Assembly: GCF_947488185.1 (NCBI RefSeq)
Contig: NZ_CANKYM010000004.1
Coordinates: 124,001-188,000, forward strand
DNA: 64,000 nt
Source of the DNA: an uncultured Roseobacter sp.
GTDB lineage: Bacteria > Pseudomonadota > Alphaproteobacteria > Rhodobacterales > Rhodobacteraceae
Direction of reading: 5' to 3'
The position numbers and the translations under genes are program-made. Numbering within the stretch: position 1 is the first letter of the stretch; the number at the start of each line of letters is the position of its first letter. The notes under the pieces were generated by a model. That model was not told the origin of the DNA. It made no database searches and saw only the letters and a list, made by a program, of their open reading frames with translations. Shown piece by piece: positions 10,041 through 17,575 of this stretch.

Positions 10041-10523
10041 GACGATAGCCTATACTGGATATAGACTGCCATCAATCTGGTATTAATCAGAGGTGAAAAC
10101 CCCCAATCTTTCCCCCCATCTGCACAGTCTGCTTTGACCAAAAAGCGAATTATTGAAACTGTTAGTATCATTAATTGATGAACTTGACAAGTGCTTCGCC
10201 TGTGGCCTCGTCCAGCATACCTGTGTCCCTGATTATGCAATATGCCGCAGATTTGGAGGCCCGTTTGATCTGTGTCAGTGACCGGCCCGTGTGGTGCGGC
10301 AAAACTGTGTGCGACCGAGAAGCGAGGCGTCGCACATGAGAGACATAGGCCTTTTCATAAAGCAAGCATCCACCTCACGGCGTGGTGCCGTGATCGCGGC
10401 GCCTTTGTGTCTCTCTGCCCGCCCTTCGCAACGAAGTTGAAGTGTCCCGCGTTTCAGAAGGGCGTGTTCATTTCCTATCAAACTCTGCCGGGTCTGACCC
10501 GGCCTCAGCCAACGGAGACATAC
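10041..10523. other. Non-coding region between tauR and the ydcH-like gene (483 bp)
   Basis: This divergent interval carries the candidate TauR repeats close to tauR. The remainder is AT-richer near tauR and otherwise featureless, apart from a GCCGGG/CCCGGC hairpin just before the ydcH-like gene. Short open frames here show no recognisable protein features. Confidence 0.6.
10055..10086 (+). promoter_or_regulatory. Candidate TauR operator: CTGG direct repeats upstream of tauR
   Basis: CTGGATATAG (10055-10064) and CTGGTATTAA (10077-10086) are spaced 22 bases start to start, about two helical turns. MocR regulators typically bind direct repeats, and the R. capsulatus TauR site, as I remember it, has a CTGGAC-type core. 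The position next to the tauR start codon suggests autoregulation. Confidence 0.45.
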
Positions 10524-10763
10524 ATGGCCAACACCCCACACGAGTTGCACGAAGAGTTCCCGGATAAAAAGCAGGTGATCAGCGAACTGAAGGCATCGGA
10601 TGGCCACTTTGCACGCCTTTTTGAGGAGTATCATGAGATCAATCGAGCCATTCATCGGGCGGAAACCAAGGTGGAACCCACTGACGATCTGCACATGATG
10701 GAAATGCGCAAGGAGCGAATGGTTTTGAAAGACGAGATCGCCAAATGTCTCGCCGACGTGTGA
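10524..10763 (+). CDS. YdcH family (DUF465) small protein
   Basis: A 79-aa cytoplasmic protein of unknown function. Its helical, charged sequence (HARLFEEYHEINRAIHRAE near the middle and KERMVLKDEIAKCL near the end) matches the DUF465/YdcH family, which forms short antiparallel coiled coils. ATG 10524 was chosen because GGAG lies 6 bases upstream and the family starts here; the frame upstream does not look coding. It is flanked by tauR (divergent) and tpa (convergent), with a shared terminator on the tpa side. Nothing ties it to taurine metabolism. Confidence 0.8.
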   Translation: MANTPHELHEEFPDKKQVISELKASDGHFARLFEEYHEINRAIHRAETKVEPTDDLHMMEMRKERMVLKDEIAKCLADV

Positions 10764-10796
10764 GGTTGCGCAGCCGAAAAAAGGAGTGATGAACGC

Positions 10797-10832
10797 AAAA
10801 AAGGCCCCGATTGTCTGCCGGGGCCTTTTCTA
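10797..10832 (+). terminator. Terminator between the ydcH-like gene and tpa
   Basis: AAAAAAGGCCCCG (10797-10809), 9-base loop, CGGGGCCTTTTCT. With T-tracts on both strands it is likely bidirectional for the convergent ydcH-like and tpa transcripts. Confidence 0.88.
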
Positions 10833-10843
10833 GTCTTGGCAGG

Positions 10844-12238
10844 TTAGCCGAAAACGCGGGTAAGGGCGCCGTCGACCGCGCTGCAGATGTGGTCGATATC
10901 GTCCTTGGTGGCAATCAGTGCTGGCGAGAAGCATAGCGTGTTGTTCTTGCCAGGCAGCGACCGGTTGGTCGCGCCGATGATCACGGCCTGTTTCATACAG
11001 TCGCCAACCACGGCCTGCACCATCTTTTCTTCGGCGGGGGCGCGGGTGGTGCGGTCAGCAACAAGCTCTGCACCAACAAAGAGGCCCTTGCCGCGCACAT
11101 CACCGATCACCGCGTGCTTGTCCTGAAGCGCGCGCAGCTGGTCGACCATGTAGTCGCCCATGGCCACCGTGTTCTCGAGCAGGTTCTCGTCCTCGATGAT
11201 CCGCATGTTTTCCAACGCCGCCGCCGGACCTGCCGTGCAGCCGCCGAAGGTGGAGATGTCGCGGAAGTAGCTCATGTGGTCCGAGGTGTCTTCTTTGAAC
11301 ATGTCAAAGACGGCTTCGGTTGTCGCCAGGACCGAGATCGCCGCGTAGCCCGAGGCCACACCCTTGGCCATCGTGACCATATCGGGCTGGATGCCATAGT
11401 GCTGATAGCCGAACCACGTGCCGGTGCGGCCCACGCCGCAGACGACCTCGTCGATGTGCAGCAGGATGTCGTATTTCTTGCAGATCTCCGCCACGCGCGG
11501 CCAATAGCCGTCGGGTGCTTCGATCACACCGCCGCCCGCTGTGACCGGCTCCAGGCAGAGCGCGCCCACTGTGTCAGGGCCTTCGCGCAGAATGATCTCT
11601 TCGATCTGGTTGGCAGCCCACTCGCCGTAGTTCTGTTCGGGCGCGCCCTCTTGCTCGTGCTTGCGGTATTCCAGGCAGTGCGGCACGCGCACAAAACCCG
11701 GGGTGTAGGGTCCGTATTGCGCGTTGCGCTCATCCTGACCACCGGCGCTGAGACAGGCAATGGTCGTGCCGTGGTAGTCGCGGTCGCGGTAGAGGATTTT
11801 GTGCTTCTTGCCGCCATAGCGTTTGTGCGCGATCTGGCGCACCATCTTGAAGGCCTTCTCATTCGCCTCCGAGCCGGAGTTGGCGTAATAGACGCGGCCC
11901 AGGCCGGGCATCTTGGTCAGCAGCTTTTCCGCAAAGAGCGCGCCGGGGATCGAGCCCACGGTGCCGCCGAAGAAGTTCATCTTCACGATAGCGTCGCGCA
12001 CAGCATCGCCCATGCTCTCGCGACCATAGCCAACGTTCACGGTCCAGACACCGCCTGAGACGGCATCGATGTGCTCGATACCCTTCTGATCCCAGACCCG
12101 CATACCCTTGCCTTCGATGATGATCTTGGGGTCGGCACCGGTAAAGAAGGGCTGGTGCTGGATCAGGTGGTGCCAGACATTCGCGCGGTCCGCTTCGACG
12201 ACGCGGCTGAGGTCGTTCTCGTTGAAATTACCGTCCAT
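10844..12238 (-). CDS. tpa: Taurine-pyruvate aminotransferase
   Basis: PLP enzyme that transfers the amino group of taurine to pyruvate, giving sulfoacetaldehyde and L-alanine. The 464-aa class III aminotransferase shows the PLP-phosphate segment YYANSGSEANEKAFKM, the LLHIDEVVCGVGRTG aspartate segment, and the Schiff-base lysine in MVTMAKGVASGY. It is divergent from tauABC and close to tauR and xsc, so its product feeds Xsc. Other omega-aminotransferases (beta-alanine, putrescine) share the fold; substrate is assigned from the start-to-end resemblance to Tpa and the context. Its L-alanine would be recycled by the alanine dehydrogenase at 60.6-61.7 kb. Confidence 0.93.
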   Translation of the reverse strand: MDGNFNENDLSRVVEADRANVWHHLIQHQPFFTGADPKIIIEGKGMRVWDQKGIEHIDAVSGGVWTVNVGYGRESMGDAVRDAIVKMNFFGGTVGSIPGALFAEKLLTKMPGLGRVYYANSGSEANEKAFKMVRQIAHKRYGGKKHKILYRDRDYHGTTIACLSAGGQDERNAQYGPYTPGFVRVPHCLEYRKHEQEGAPEQNYGEWAANQIEEIILREGPDTVGALCLEPVTAGGGVIEAPDGYWPRVAEICKKYDILLHIDEVVCGVGRTGTWFGYQHYGIQPDMVTMAKGVASGYAAISVLATTEAVFDMFKEDTSDHMSYFRDISTFGGCTAGPAAALENMRIIEDENLLENTVAMGDYMVDQLRALQDKHAVIGDVRGKGLFVGAELVADRTTRAPAEEKMVQAVVGDCMKQAVIIGATNRSLPGKNNTLCFSPALIATKDDIDHICSAVDGALTRVFG

Positions 12239-12324
12239 GAGTCGGGCCTTTCTGTTAGCGTAGAATCAGGTGAAATCGGACGCAGTAAGGTCCAGATTTG
12301 ACTGACATGACTGTTTTTCCGACA

Positions 12325-12395
12325 CTTCAAGTAGGGCCAGACGTGTGGCAAAGATAGAGCCAGATATGCAGTCCCTTCAAGTGTTATTGGTCCAG
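12325..12395 (-). promoter_or_regulatory. Candidate TauR operator cluster upstream of tpa
   Basis: Read on the minus strand, CTGGACCAAT, CTGGCTCTAT and CTGGCCCTAC occur with start-to-start spacing of 32 and 23 bases (plus-strand CCAG at 12392-12395, 12360-12363, 12337-12340). A second direct repeat, ACTTGAAG, sits at 12375-12382 and 12325-12332, 50 bases apart. The cluster is about 90-155 bases upstream of tpa. Binding by TauR is inferred, not shown. Confidence 0.45.
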
Positions 12396-12675
12396 CGCCC
12401 TGATATTATGGGCCAAATGAACTCGAGCAATCAAATCCTGCGCTGCAGCGATGCTGTCAAAGTATGCCGCCTTTGTGAGCAGCATGATCAGTCACAAGAT
12501 GTTTGGCGCAGTTTTCCCTGTGGCTTCATTTGCATCGCCAAGATTTGAAAACCTGGGGCACGTGTTGTGGAACAAATAACTCCACTGCGCTCCGACCTCT
12601 CGCAGGGCGAGTGGAAAATGGCTTCACGTTGCTTGCGCGACCAGATGGATCGGAAAAGCGACACCCATGGCAAAA

Positions 12676-12708
12676 CTGGACTCATGAAGCCCCCCAAAGT
12701 GGACGTTT
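12676..12708 (+). promoter_or_regulatory. Candidate TauR half-site pair on the tauA side
   Basis: CTGGACTCAT (12676-12685) and GTGGACGTTT (12699-12708) share TGGAC with a 23-base start-to-start spacing, the same helical phasing as the pairs at tpa and tauR. They lie some 310 bases before tauA. Confidence 0.35.
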
Positions 12709-12773
12709 CTTCTCATTCGCGAGCATTGCCACTATGCGCCGCGTGACCCGCATAAGTGCCGGTCCGATTTAAG

Positions 12774-12807
12774 GGTTTTGCAATAGAGACTTTCAGGTTT
12801 TTGCAAT
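12774..12807 (+). repeat. GGTTTTTGCAAT direct repeat upstream of tauA
   Basis: GGTTTTGCAAT (12774-12784) and GGTTTTTGCAAT (12796-12807) are direct repeats with GCAAT cores 23 bases apart, about 205 bases before the tauA start. They could be a second regulator site at the tauABC promoter. Confidence 0.4.
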
Positions 12808-13011
12808 GTCCCGCGTGGATTGAAAAGAGGGGCACTATTTTCGAGCAGTTTCATCCAGATGACAGTTTTGTATCAATAAGGCTCTTGCGGGCGCTGCAAT
12901 TCTGACATTGGATGAAGACGTGCAAACAGAACGATAAGCGGCGGCAAGCCGCGACGCACCAAATGAAGGCCGGTCTGAAACAGGCTGGCGTATGATCAAC
13001 GGGAGAACAAA

Positions 13012-14013
13012 ATGATCAAAAAGACAACATGTGCTTTTGTAGCGGGCGCCGTGATGGCGATCAGCGCGCAGAGCGCGGTAGCAGACGGCCACGGTGAAAT
13101 CACGGTTGGCTACTTCCTCGAGTGGCCCATGCCGTTCCTGGCCGCCAAAGCCTCGGGCGCATATGATGAAGCGCTCGGGATGAAGGTGAACTGGGTTTCC
13201 TTCGAGACCGGTACGGCGATGTCGGCGGCGATGGCCTCCGGTGACGTGCAGATTTCCGTGTCTCAGGGTGTGCCACCCTTCGTGGTTGCCACTTCGGGTG
13301 GTCAGGACATTCAGGTTATTGACGTCGCCGTGTCCTATTCTGAGAACGACAACTGCGTCGTTGCCGAAGCTCTGGAAATCGACAAGAGCAGCGCGGGCGA
13401 GTTGGCGGGCAAGAAGGTTGCTGTGCCGCTCGGCACGGCCGCACACTATGGCTTCCTGCGCCAAATGGACCACTTCGGCGTTGATGTCGCTTCCCTGCAG
13501 GTCGTTGATATGGCACCGCCAGAAGGGGCTGCGGCTCTGAGCCAGGGCGCTGTTGATTTTGCTTGTGGTTGGGGCGGCGGTCTCGCGCGCATGAAAGAGT
13601 ACGGTAACGTGCTGCTGACAGGTGCTGAGAAGCAAGAACTGGGCATTCTGGTGTTTGACGTTACCTCTGCACCAGCTTCCTACATTGCCGAGAGCGGTGA
13701 TGTGGTTGCGCAATTCGCAGCGGTGACAGCGGCGGCCAACGCGGATTGGAACGCCAACCAGAGCGACGAGATGCTGGCAGTGATCGCCCAGGAATCCGGT
13801 ATGGATGTAGAAGCGGCGCGCGCGTCGATTTCCACGTTTGAATTCCCAAGCGTTGAAGAGCAGCTTTCGGAAGCATGGCTTGGTGGCAACGCGGCCGACT
13901 TCATGAAAGGTGTCGCAGACGTCTTCGTCGAAGCCGGGTCGATCGACAGCGCGCTCGACAGCTATGAGGACGCGGTGAACACAGGCCCGCTGTCTGCAGC
14001 AGGCGGCAGCTAA
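13012..14013 (+). CDS. tauA: Taurine ABC transporter substrate-binding protein
   Basis: Periplasmic taurine receptor for TauBC. The 333-aa protein has a cleavable signal peptide (positively charged MIKKT, hydrophobic core, then SAVADG near residue 25) and an SsuA/TauA/NMT1-like periplasmic binding domain, including YFLEWPMPFLAAK, SGDVQISVSQG and LAGKKVAVPLGTAAHYG. ATG 13012 follows GGGAG at 5 bases. It leads tauABC, divergent from tpa. A 10-bp hairpin lies directly after its stop, which may set a higher level of the binding protein than of the membrane components. Confidence 0.92.
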   Translation: MIKKTTCAFVAGAVMAISAQSAVADGHGEITVGYFLEWPMPFLAAKASGAYDEALGMKVNWVSFETGTAMSAAMASGDVQISVSQGVPPFVVATSGGQDIQVIDVAVSYSENDNCVVAEALEIDKSSAGELAGKKVAVPLGTAAHYGFLRQMDHFGVDVASLQVVDMAPPEGAAALSQGAVDFACGWGGGLARMKEYGNVLLTGAEKQELGILVFDVTSAPASYIAESGDVVAQFAAVTAAANADWNANQSDEMLAVIAQESGMDVEAARASISTFEFPSVEEQLSEAWLGGNAADFMKGVADVFVEAGSIDSALDSYEDAVNTGPLSAAGGS

Positions 14014-14019
14014 TACTCG

Positions 14020-14051
14020 GGATCGGCGCGGGAAACAGCCTGCGCCGATCC
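14020..14051 (+). promoter_or_regulatory. Intercistronic hairpin between tauA and tauB
   Basis: GGATCGGCGC (14020-14029) and GCGCCGATCC (14042-14051) form a perfect 10-bp stem with a 12-base loop and no T-run. Such structures after binding-protein genes commonly stabilise the upstream mRNA or attenuate downstream transcription. Confidence 0.7.
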
Positions 14052-14121
14052 GCCCAATGACCAGAGGCGGGGTCAACCCTGCCCATCCACCCGCAGTGCG
14101 CGGACAACAGGTGGGGACCAT

Positions 14122-14928
14122 ATGACCGGATTATCCATAAACAATTTATCGATGCGCTTTGAATTGCCGAATGGCGATCATGTGCAGGCGCTGCAGGACG
14201 TATCGCTTGACCTGAAAGCCGGGGAGCTTTTAAGCGTGCTGGGGCCATCGGGCTGCGGCAAGACGACATTGCTGAATATCGTGGCCGGCTTTCTGGCACC
14301 CACGGCGGGGGAGTTGATCCTGAACGGCCACAAGGTTACCGGGCCGGATGCGGAACGCGGCATGGTGTTCCAGCAGGGTGCGCTGTTCGAGTGGATGTCA
14401 GTGCGCGAGAATGTGGGTTTTGGCCCCTCGATGAAGGGCACGCCAAAAAAGGACAAGGACGAGACCGTCAACCACCTGCTCGACGTGGTGGGTTTGCAGG
14501 ACTTCAAGGAAAAGGCCGTCTATGAGCTGTCGGGCGGGATGCAGCAGCGGGTGGCACTGGCGCGCTGTCTGGCCAATGATCCGGATGTGATCTTGATGGA
14601 TGAACCGCTGGGCGCGCTGGATGCGCTGACGCGGGAAAAGATGCAAAGCCTGGTGCTGAAGCTCTGGAAAGAGACCGGCAAGACGATCATCCTGATCACC
14701 CACTCGGTGGAAGAGGCGTTGCTTTTGGGCGAGCGTCTGATCGTGATGGCCCCGCGCCCCGGACGTATCCACAAGGAATATCGTCTGCCCTTTGCCGATC
14801 TGGGCGTCGATGCGGACCTGCGGGAAGTAAAAAAACACCATGACTTTGGGCCCAAGCGCGAAGAGATCCTGAACATGATCTGGGACATGGAAGAAGAAAT
14901 TATGGGCGGAACGGAGGATGCGGCATGA
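14122..14928 (+). CDS. tauB: Taurine ABC transporter ATP-binding protein
   Basis: ATPase subunit that powers taurine import. The 268-aa protein has Walker A GPSGCGKTT (41-49), the signature LSGGMQQR, Walker B VILMDEPLGALD, and the switch histidine in ILITHSVEEA, typical of the SsuB/TauB/nitrate group. GGTGGGG lies upstream of ATG 14122. Its TGA overlaps the tauC ATG by four bases (ATGA), so the two are translationally coupled. Confidence 0.93.
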   Translation: MTGLSINNLSMRFELPNGDHVQALQDVSLDLKAGELLSVLGPSGCGKTTLLNIVAGFLAPTAGELILNGHKVTGPDAERGMVFQQGALFEWMSVRENVGFGPSMKGTPKKDKDETVNHLLDVVGLQDFKEKAVYELSGGMQQRVALARCLANDPDVILMDEPLGALDALTREKMQSLVLKLWKETGKTIILITHSVEEALLLGERLIVMAPRPGRIHKEYRLPFADLGVDADLREVKKHHDFGPKREEILNMIWDMEEEIMGGTEDAA

Positions 14929-16190
14929 TCCCTCTGCTGATCTATATTCTCATCTTCGTCGCCGCTTTCTTCATTGTCACCAAGGTGGTGCAGGGGGCCG
15001 GTCTGTCCGACTATACCTCGCTGAAAACCGTGACCTTCGGCGATGAAAGCGCTGTGCGGCCCAACCGTGCGGCAGGCATCATCTCGATCCTGACGATCTT
15101 CCTGATGTGGGGGATCTTCACTGGCTCCAGTCTGTTGCCGGGGTTTCTGCATGCGCCGGGGCCGTTCGAGGGCACGGCGAGCTTCACCTATACCGCTGAA
15201 GCGAACGGCGAGACGGATGACGCGACCGTAACTGTCATAGTGCATCCGCGCGAAGAGGCCACAGACGCGCCCGAGGTTGACCCAGGCGATGGCTTTGCCA
15301 AGAATGATTCCGCTGCGATTGCACAGTGGCGCACCGGTCTGATCAACGTGGCGCGTAACGACGAGATCTCCAAAAGCGATGGCAACAAAGTAGTCGCGAT
15401 CAACGGGGAGGCGATCGTCCCGGGTGGAACCGTCGCGGTCGAGGGGGGAGCCGTGACGCTGAGTGACAAAGGCACGCCCAACTTCGAGCCAACCCGGGGG
15501 TGGCAGATGGAGCCGCTCTATCTGCCAGCGCCAGAGGAGGTTTGGACGCGTTCCATCTCCATTGCCAGTGAAGGCTTTAGAAACTTCACCTTGCTGGAGC
15601 ATCTGGGGTACTCGCTTTTCCGGGTCGTCGTCGGCTTTCTGCTCGGCGCACTCGTTGGCATTCCTCTCGGGTACGCCATGGGGTTGAGCGACTGGTTCCG
15701 CGGCTGGTTCGACCCGATCGTGGAGTTCATGCGGCCGGTGCCGCCGCTGGCGCTCATTCCGCTGGTGATCATCTGGGCGGGCATCGGGGAGGCGGGCAAG
15801 ATCATCCTGCTGTTCCTGGCGGCCTTGTGGATCATGGCGATTGCGGCGCGCTCCGGCGTGTCGGGTGTGAAGATCTCCAAGGTGCACGCGGCCTATTCCC
15901 TGGGCGCCAGCAAGTGGCAGATCATGCGCCACGTGATCGTCCCCAACTCACTGCCGGAAATCTTCACCGGCGCGCGGGTGGCGATGGGGGTTTGCTGGGG
16001 CACGGTTGTGGCCGCAGAACTGGTCGCGGCTGAGCAGGGAGCTGGCATGATGATCATGACGGCGTCAAAGTTCCAGAACACCGATATCGTCATCATGGGC
16101 ATCATCCTCATCGGCGTGATCGGCTTTGGCATCGACATGCTCATGCGGTGGGCCGAGCGCCTGCTGGTCCCATGGAAGGGAAAAGGCTGA
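14925..16190 (+). CDS. tauC: Taurine ABC transporter permease, with extra periplasmic domain
   Basis: Membrane permease of the taurine importer. At 421 aa it is well longer than the roughly 270-280 aa of classical TauC. Residues about 230-415 form the usual BPD_transp_1 domain with the EAA loop (AAYSLGASKWQIMRHVIVPN). In front are two hydrophobic segments (about 1-20 and 47-70) flanking or preceding a roughly 130-aa soluble stretch. Within that stretch FTYTAEANGETDDATVTVIV resembles a cadherin/VCBS-type beta-sandwich strand pattern. The start overlaps tauB. A terminator follows, separating tauABC from the desaturase gene. Confidence 0.9.
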   Translation: MIPLLIYILIFVAAFFIVTKVVQGAGLSDYTSLKTVTFGDESAVRPNRAAGIISILTIFLMWGIFTGSSLLPGFLHAPGPFEGTASFTYTAEANGETDDATVTVIVHPREEATDAPEVDPGDGFAKNDSAAIAQWRTGLINVARNDEISKSDGNKVVAINGEAIVPGGTVAVEGGAVTLSDKGTPNFEPTRGWQMEPLYLPAPEEVWTRSISIASEGFRNFTLLEHLGYSLFRVVVGFLLGALVGIPLGYAMGLSDWFRGWFDPIVEFMRPVPPLALIPLVIIWAGIGEAGKIILLFLAALWIMAIAARSGVSGVKISKVHAAYSLGASKWQIMRHVIVPNSLPEIFTGARVAMGVCWGTVVAAELVAAEQGAGMMIMTASKFQNTDIVIMGIILIGVIGFGIDMLMRWAERLLVPWKGKG

Positions 16191-16214
16191 TCCCTCTGAG
16201 GGCATCAAATACTC

Positions 16215-16241
16215 AAACGGAGCCTTCGGGCTCCGTTTTTT
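16215..16241 (+). terminator. Terminator after tauC
   Basis: ACGGAGCC, TTCG tetraloop, GGCTCCGT, then TTTTTT. A classic UUCG-capped intrinsic terminator closing tauABC. Confidence 0.95.
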
Positions 16242-16352
16242 ATGGGTAAAAGGTCACAATGATCACAGCTTCGTTCAGGAATGCTCAATCTGCTTGTGTA
16301 ATGCTGTGCAGTGACTATTCCTGAGGAAACGAGCGTACAAAAGGCAGATTGC

Positions 16353-17405
16353 ATGACATCCCAAACCCCGATGGAGGGTGCGATCCCAGTGGATCCTGCA
16401 CCAAGGTCTGCTGCAAGCTGGGTTAGGGTGCTCGCCCGCTACCGTGAACCGAACACGGCGCGATCCTGGTTTGAAATCGCGGTTAGTCTTGTCCCCTTCC
16501 TCGCAATCTGGGCTTTGGCGTGGTGGCTTTTGTCGGTAAGTTACTGGGCGGGTTTCGCGCTGGCCTGTTTCAACGGCCTGTTTCTGGTACGTATTTTCTG
16601 TATCCAACACGATTGTGGCCATGGATCCTTTTTCAACAACCGCTTGCTCAGCGACTGGATTGGCCGGGCGCTTGGGGTGCTGACACTGACGCCCTATGAT
16701 GTCTGGCGGCGCAGCCACGCCCTGCACCACGCAGGGTCTGGCAATCTGCAGAAACGTGGCATGGGTGATGTCTACACCTTGACGGTGGACGAATATCGCG
16801 CCCGCAATTGGTTTGGCAGGTTACGGTATCGCGCCTATCGTCACCCGCTGGTCCTGTTCGTGATTGGTCCGGCTTATCTTTTCTACCTCGAAAACCGTCT
16901 GCCTTTTGGCCTGATGGCAGACGGATGGCGCATTTGGGTCAGTTCCATCTGCACCAATATCGGCGTGGCTTCGACGGTTGGACTGATCCTTTACTTTGGT
17001 GGCTGGGTGCCGTTGGTGCTGGTCTTTGTCCCAACAACGCTGATTGCCGCAACTCTGGGGGTGTGGCTTTTCTACGTGCAGCATCAGTTTGAAGAGACCC
17101 ACTGGGATCACGCTGAAGACTGGGCGCTGCACGATGCCGCGCTACACGGTTCGTCGCACTATGTAATGCCGAGGGTGTTGCAGTGGTTCACGGCCAATAT
17201 CGGCATCCATCACGTACATCACCTCTATAGCCGCATCCCGTTTTATCGCCTCAGCGAAGTGCTGCGCGATCACGGGGAGCTGGCACAGGCCCAGCGGCTC
17301 AGCATCGCCGAGAGTATTGCTTGCGCCCGACTGCACCTGTGGGACGAGAAAGAACGGCGGCTTCTGTCCTTCCGGCAGATGCGTGCGGCCTACGGCGTCG
17401 CCTAG
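16353..17405 (+). CDS. Membrane fatty acid desaturase
   Basis: Di-iron membrane enzyme that would introduce a double bond into acyl lipids. The 350-aa protein shows the three histidine boxes of the family: HDCGH (86-90), HALHH (122-126) and HHVHH near residue 289, set among four to five hydrophobic helices. ATG 16353 was chosen (AAGG about 9 bases upstream); an in-frame GTG at 16311 would add 14 residues. It stands alone after the tauC terminator. The box pattern fits the acyl-lipid omega/delta-12-type desaturases, but regiospecificity cannot be read from the sequence. Confidence 0.85.
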   Translation: MTSQTPMEGAIPVDPAPRSAASWVRVLARYREPNTARSWFEIAVSLVPFLAIWALAWWLLSVSYWAGFALACFNGLFLVRIFCIQHDCGHGSFFNNRLLSDWIGRALGVLTLTPYDVWRRSHALHHAGSGNLQKRGMGDVYTLTVDEYRARNWFGRLRYRAYRHPLVLFVIGPAYLFYLENRLPFGLMADGWRIWVSSICTNIGVASTVGLILYFGGWVPLVLVFVPTTLIAATLGVWLFYVQHQFEETHWDHAEDWALHDAALHGSSHYVMPRVLQWFTANIGIHHVHHLYSRIPFYRLSEVLRDHGELAQAQRLSIAESIACARLHLWDEKERRLLSFRQMRAAYGVA

Positions 17406-17575
17406 TTGCTCACGCAATGGTCAGGCTCCGTGCAAGCGACACGATAGATTCCGGATCGCAAAAAGGTTAACCAAGCCTATTGTCGGGCACATCACTCCCG
17501 CCTTCAGGTTATTGTTTTGCGCTTATTCCAGGTTTTCAGTTCGTATAATGCAGTCTTAATGTCAGGGTCTCAGCC

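Larger units (their letters stand above)
12239..13011. other. tpa-tauA divergent control region (773 bp)
   Basis: Large non-coding interval between tpa and tauA. It contains three CTGG-type motifs and an ACTTGAAG direct repeat on the tpa side, a TGGAC pair about 310-335 bases before tauA, and a GGTTTTTGCAAT direct repeat about 205-240 bases before tauA. Short open frames in it carry no recognisable protein features. Confidence 0.6.

Noticed and set aside
10171..10365. 64-codon minus-strand frame in the tauR upstream region
   Set aside because: No Shine-Dalgarno, no recognised features, lies within an apparent regulatory interval.
12488..12772. Short open frames in the tpa-tauA interval
   Set aside because: Both strands give frames of under 90 codons with no recognisable composition or motif; treated as non-coding regulatory DNA.
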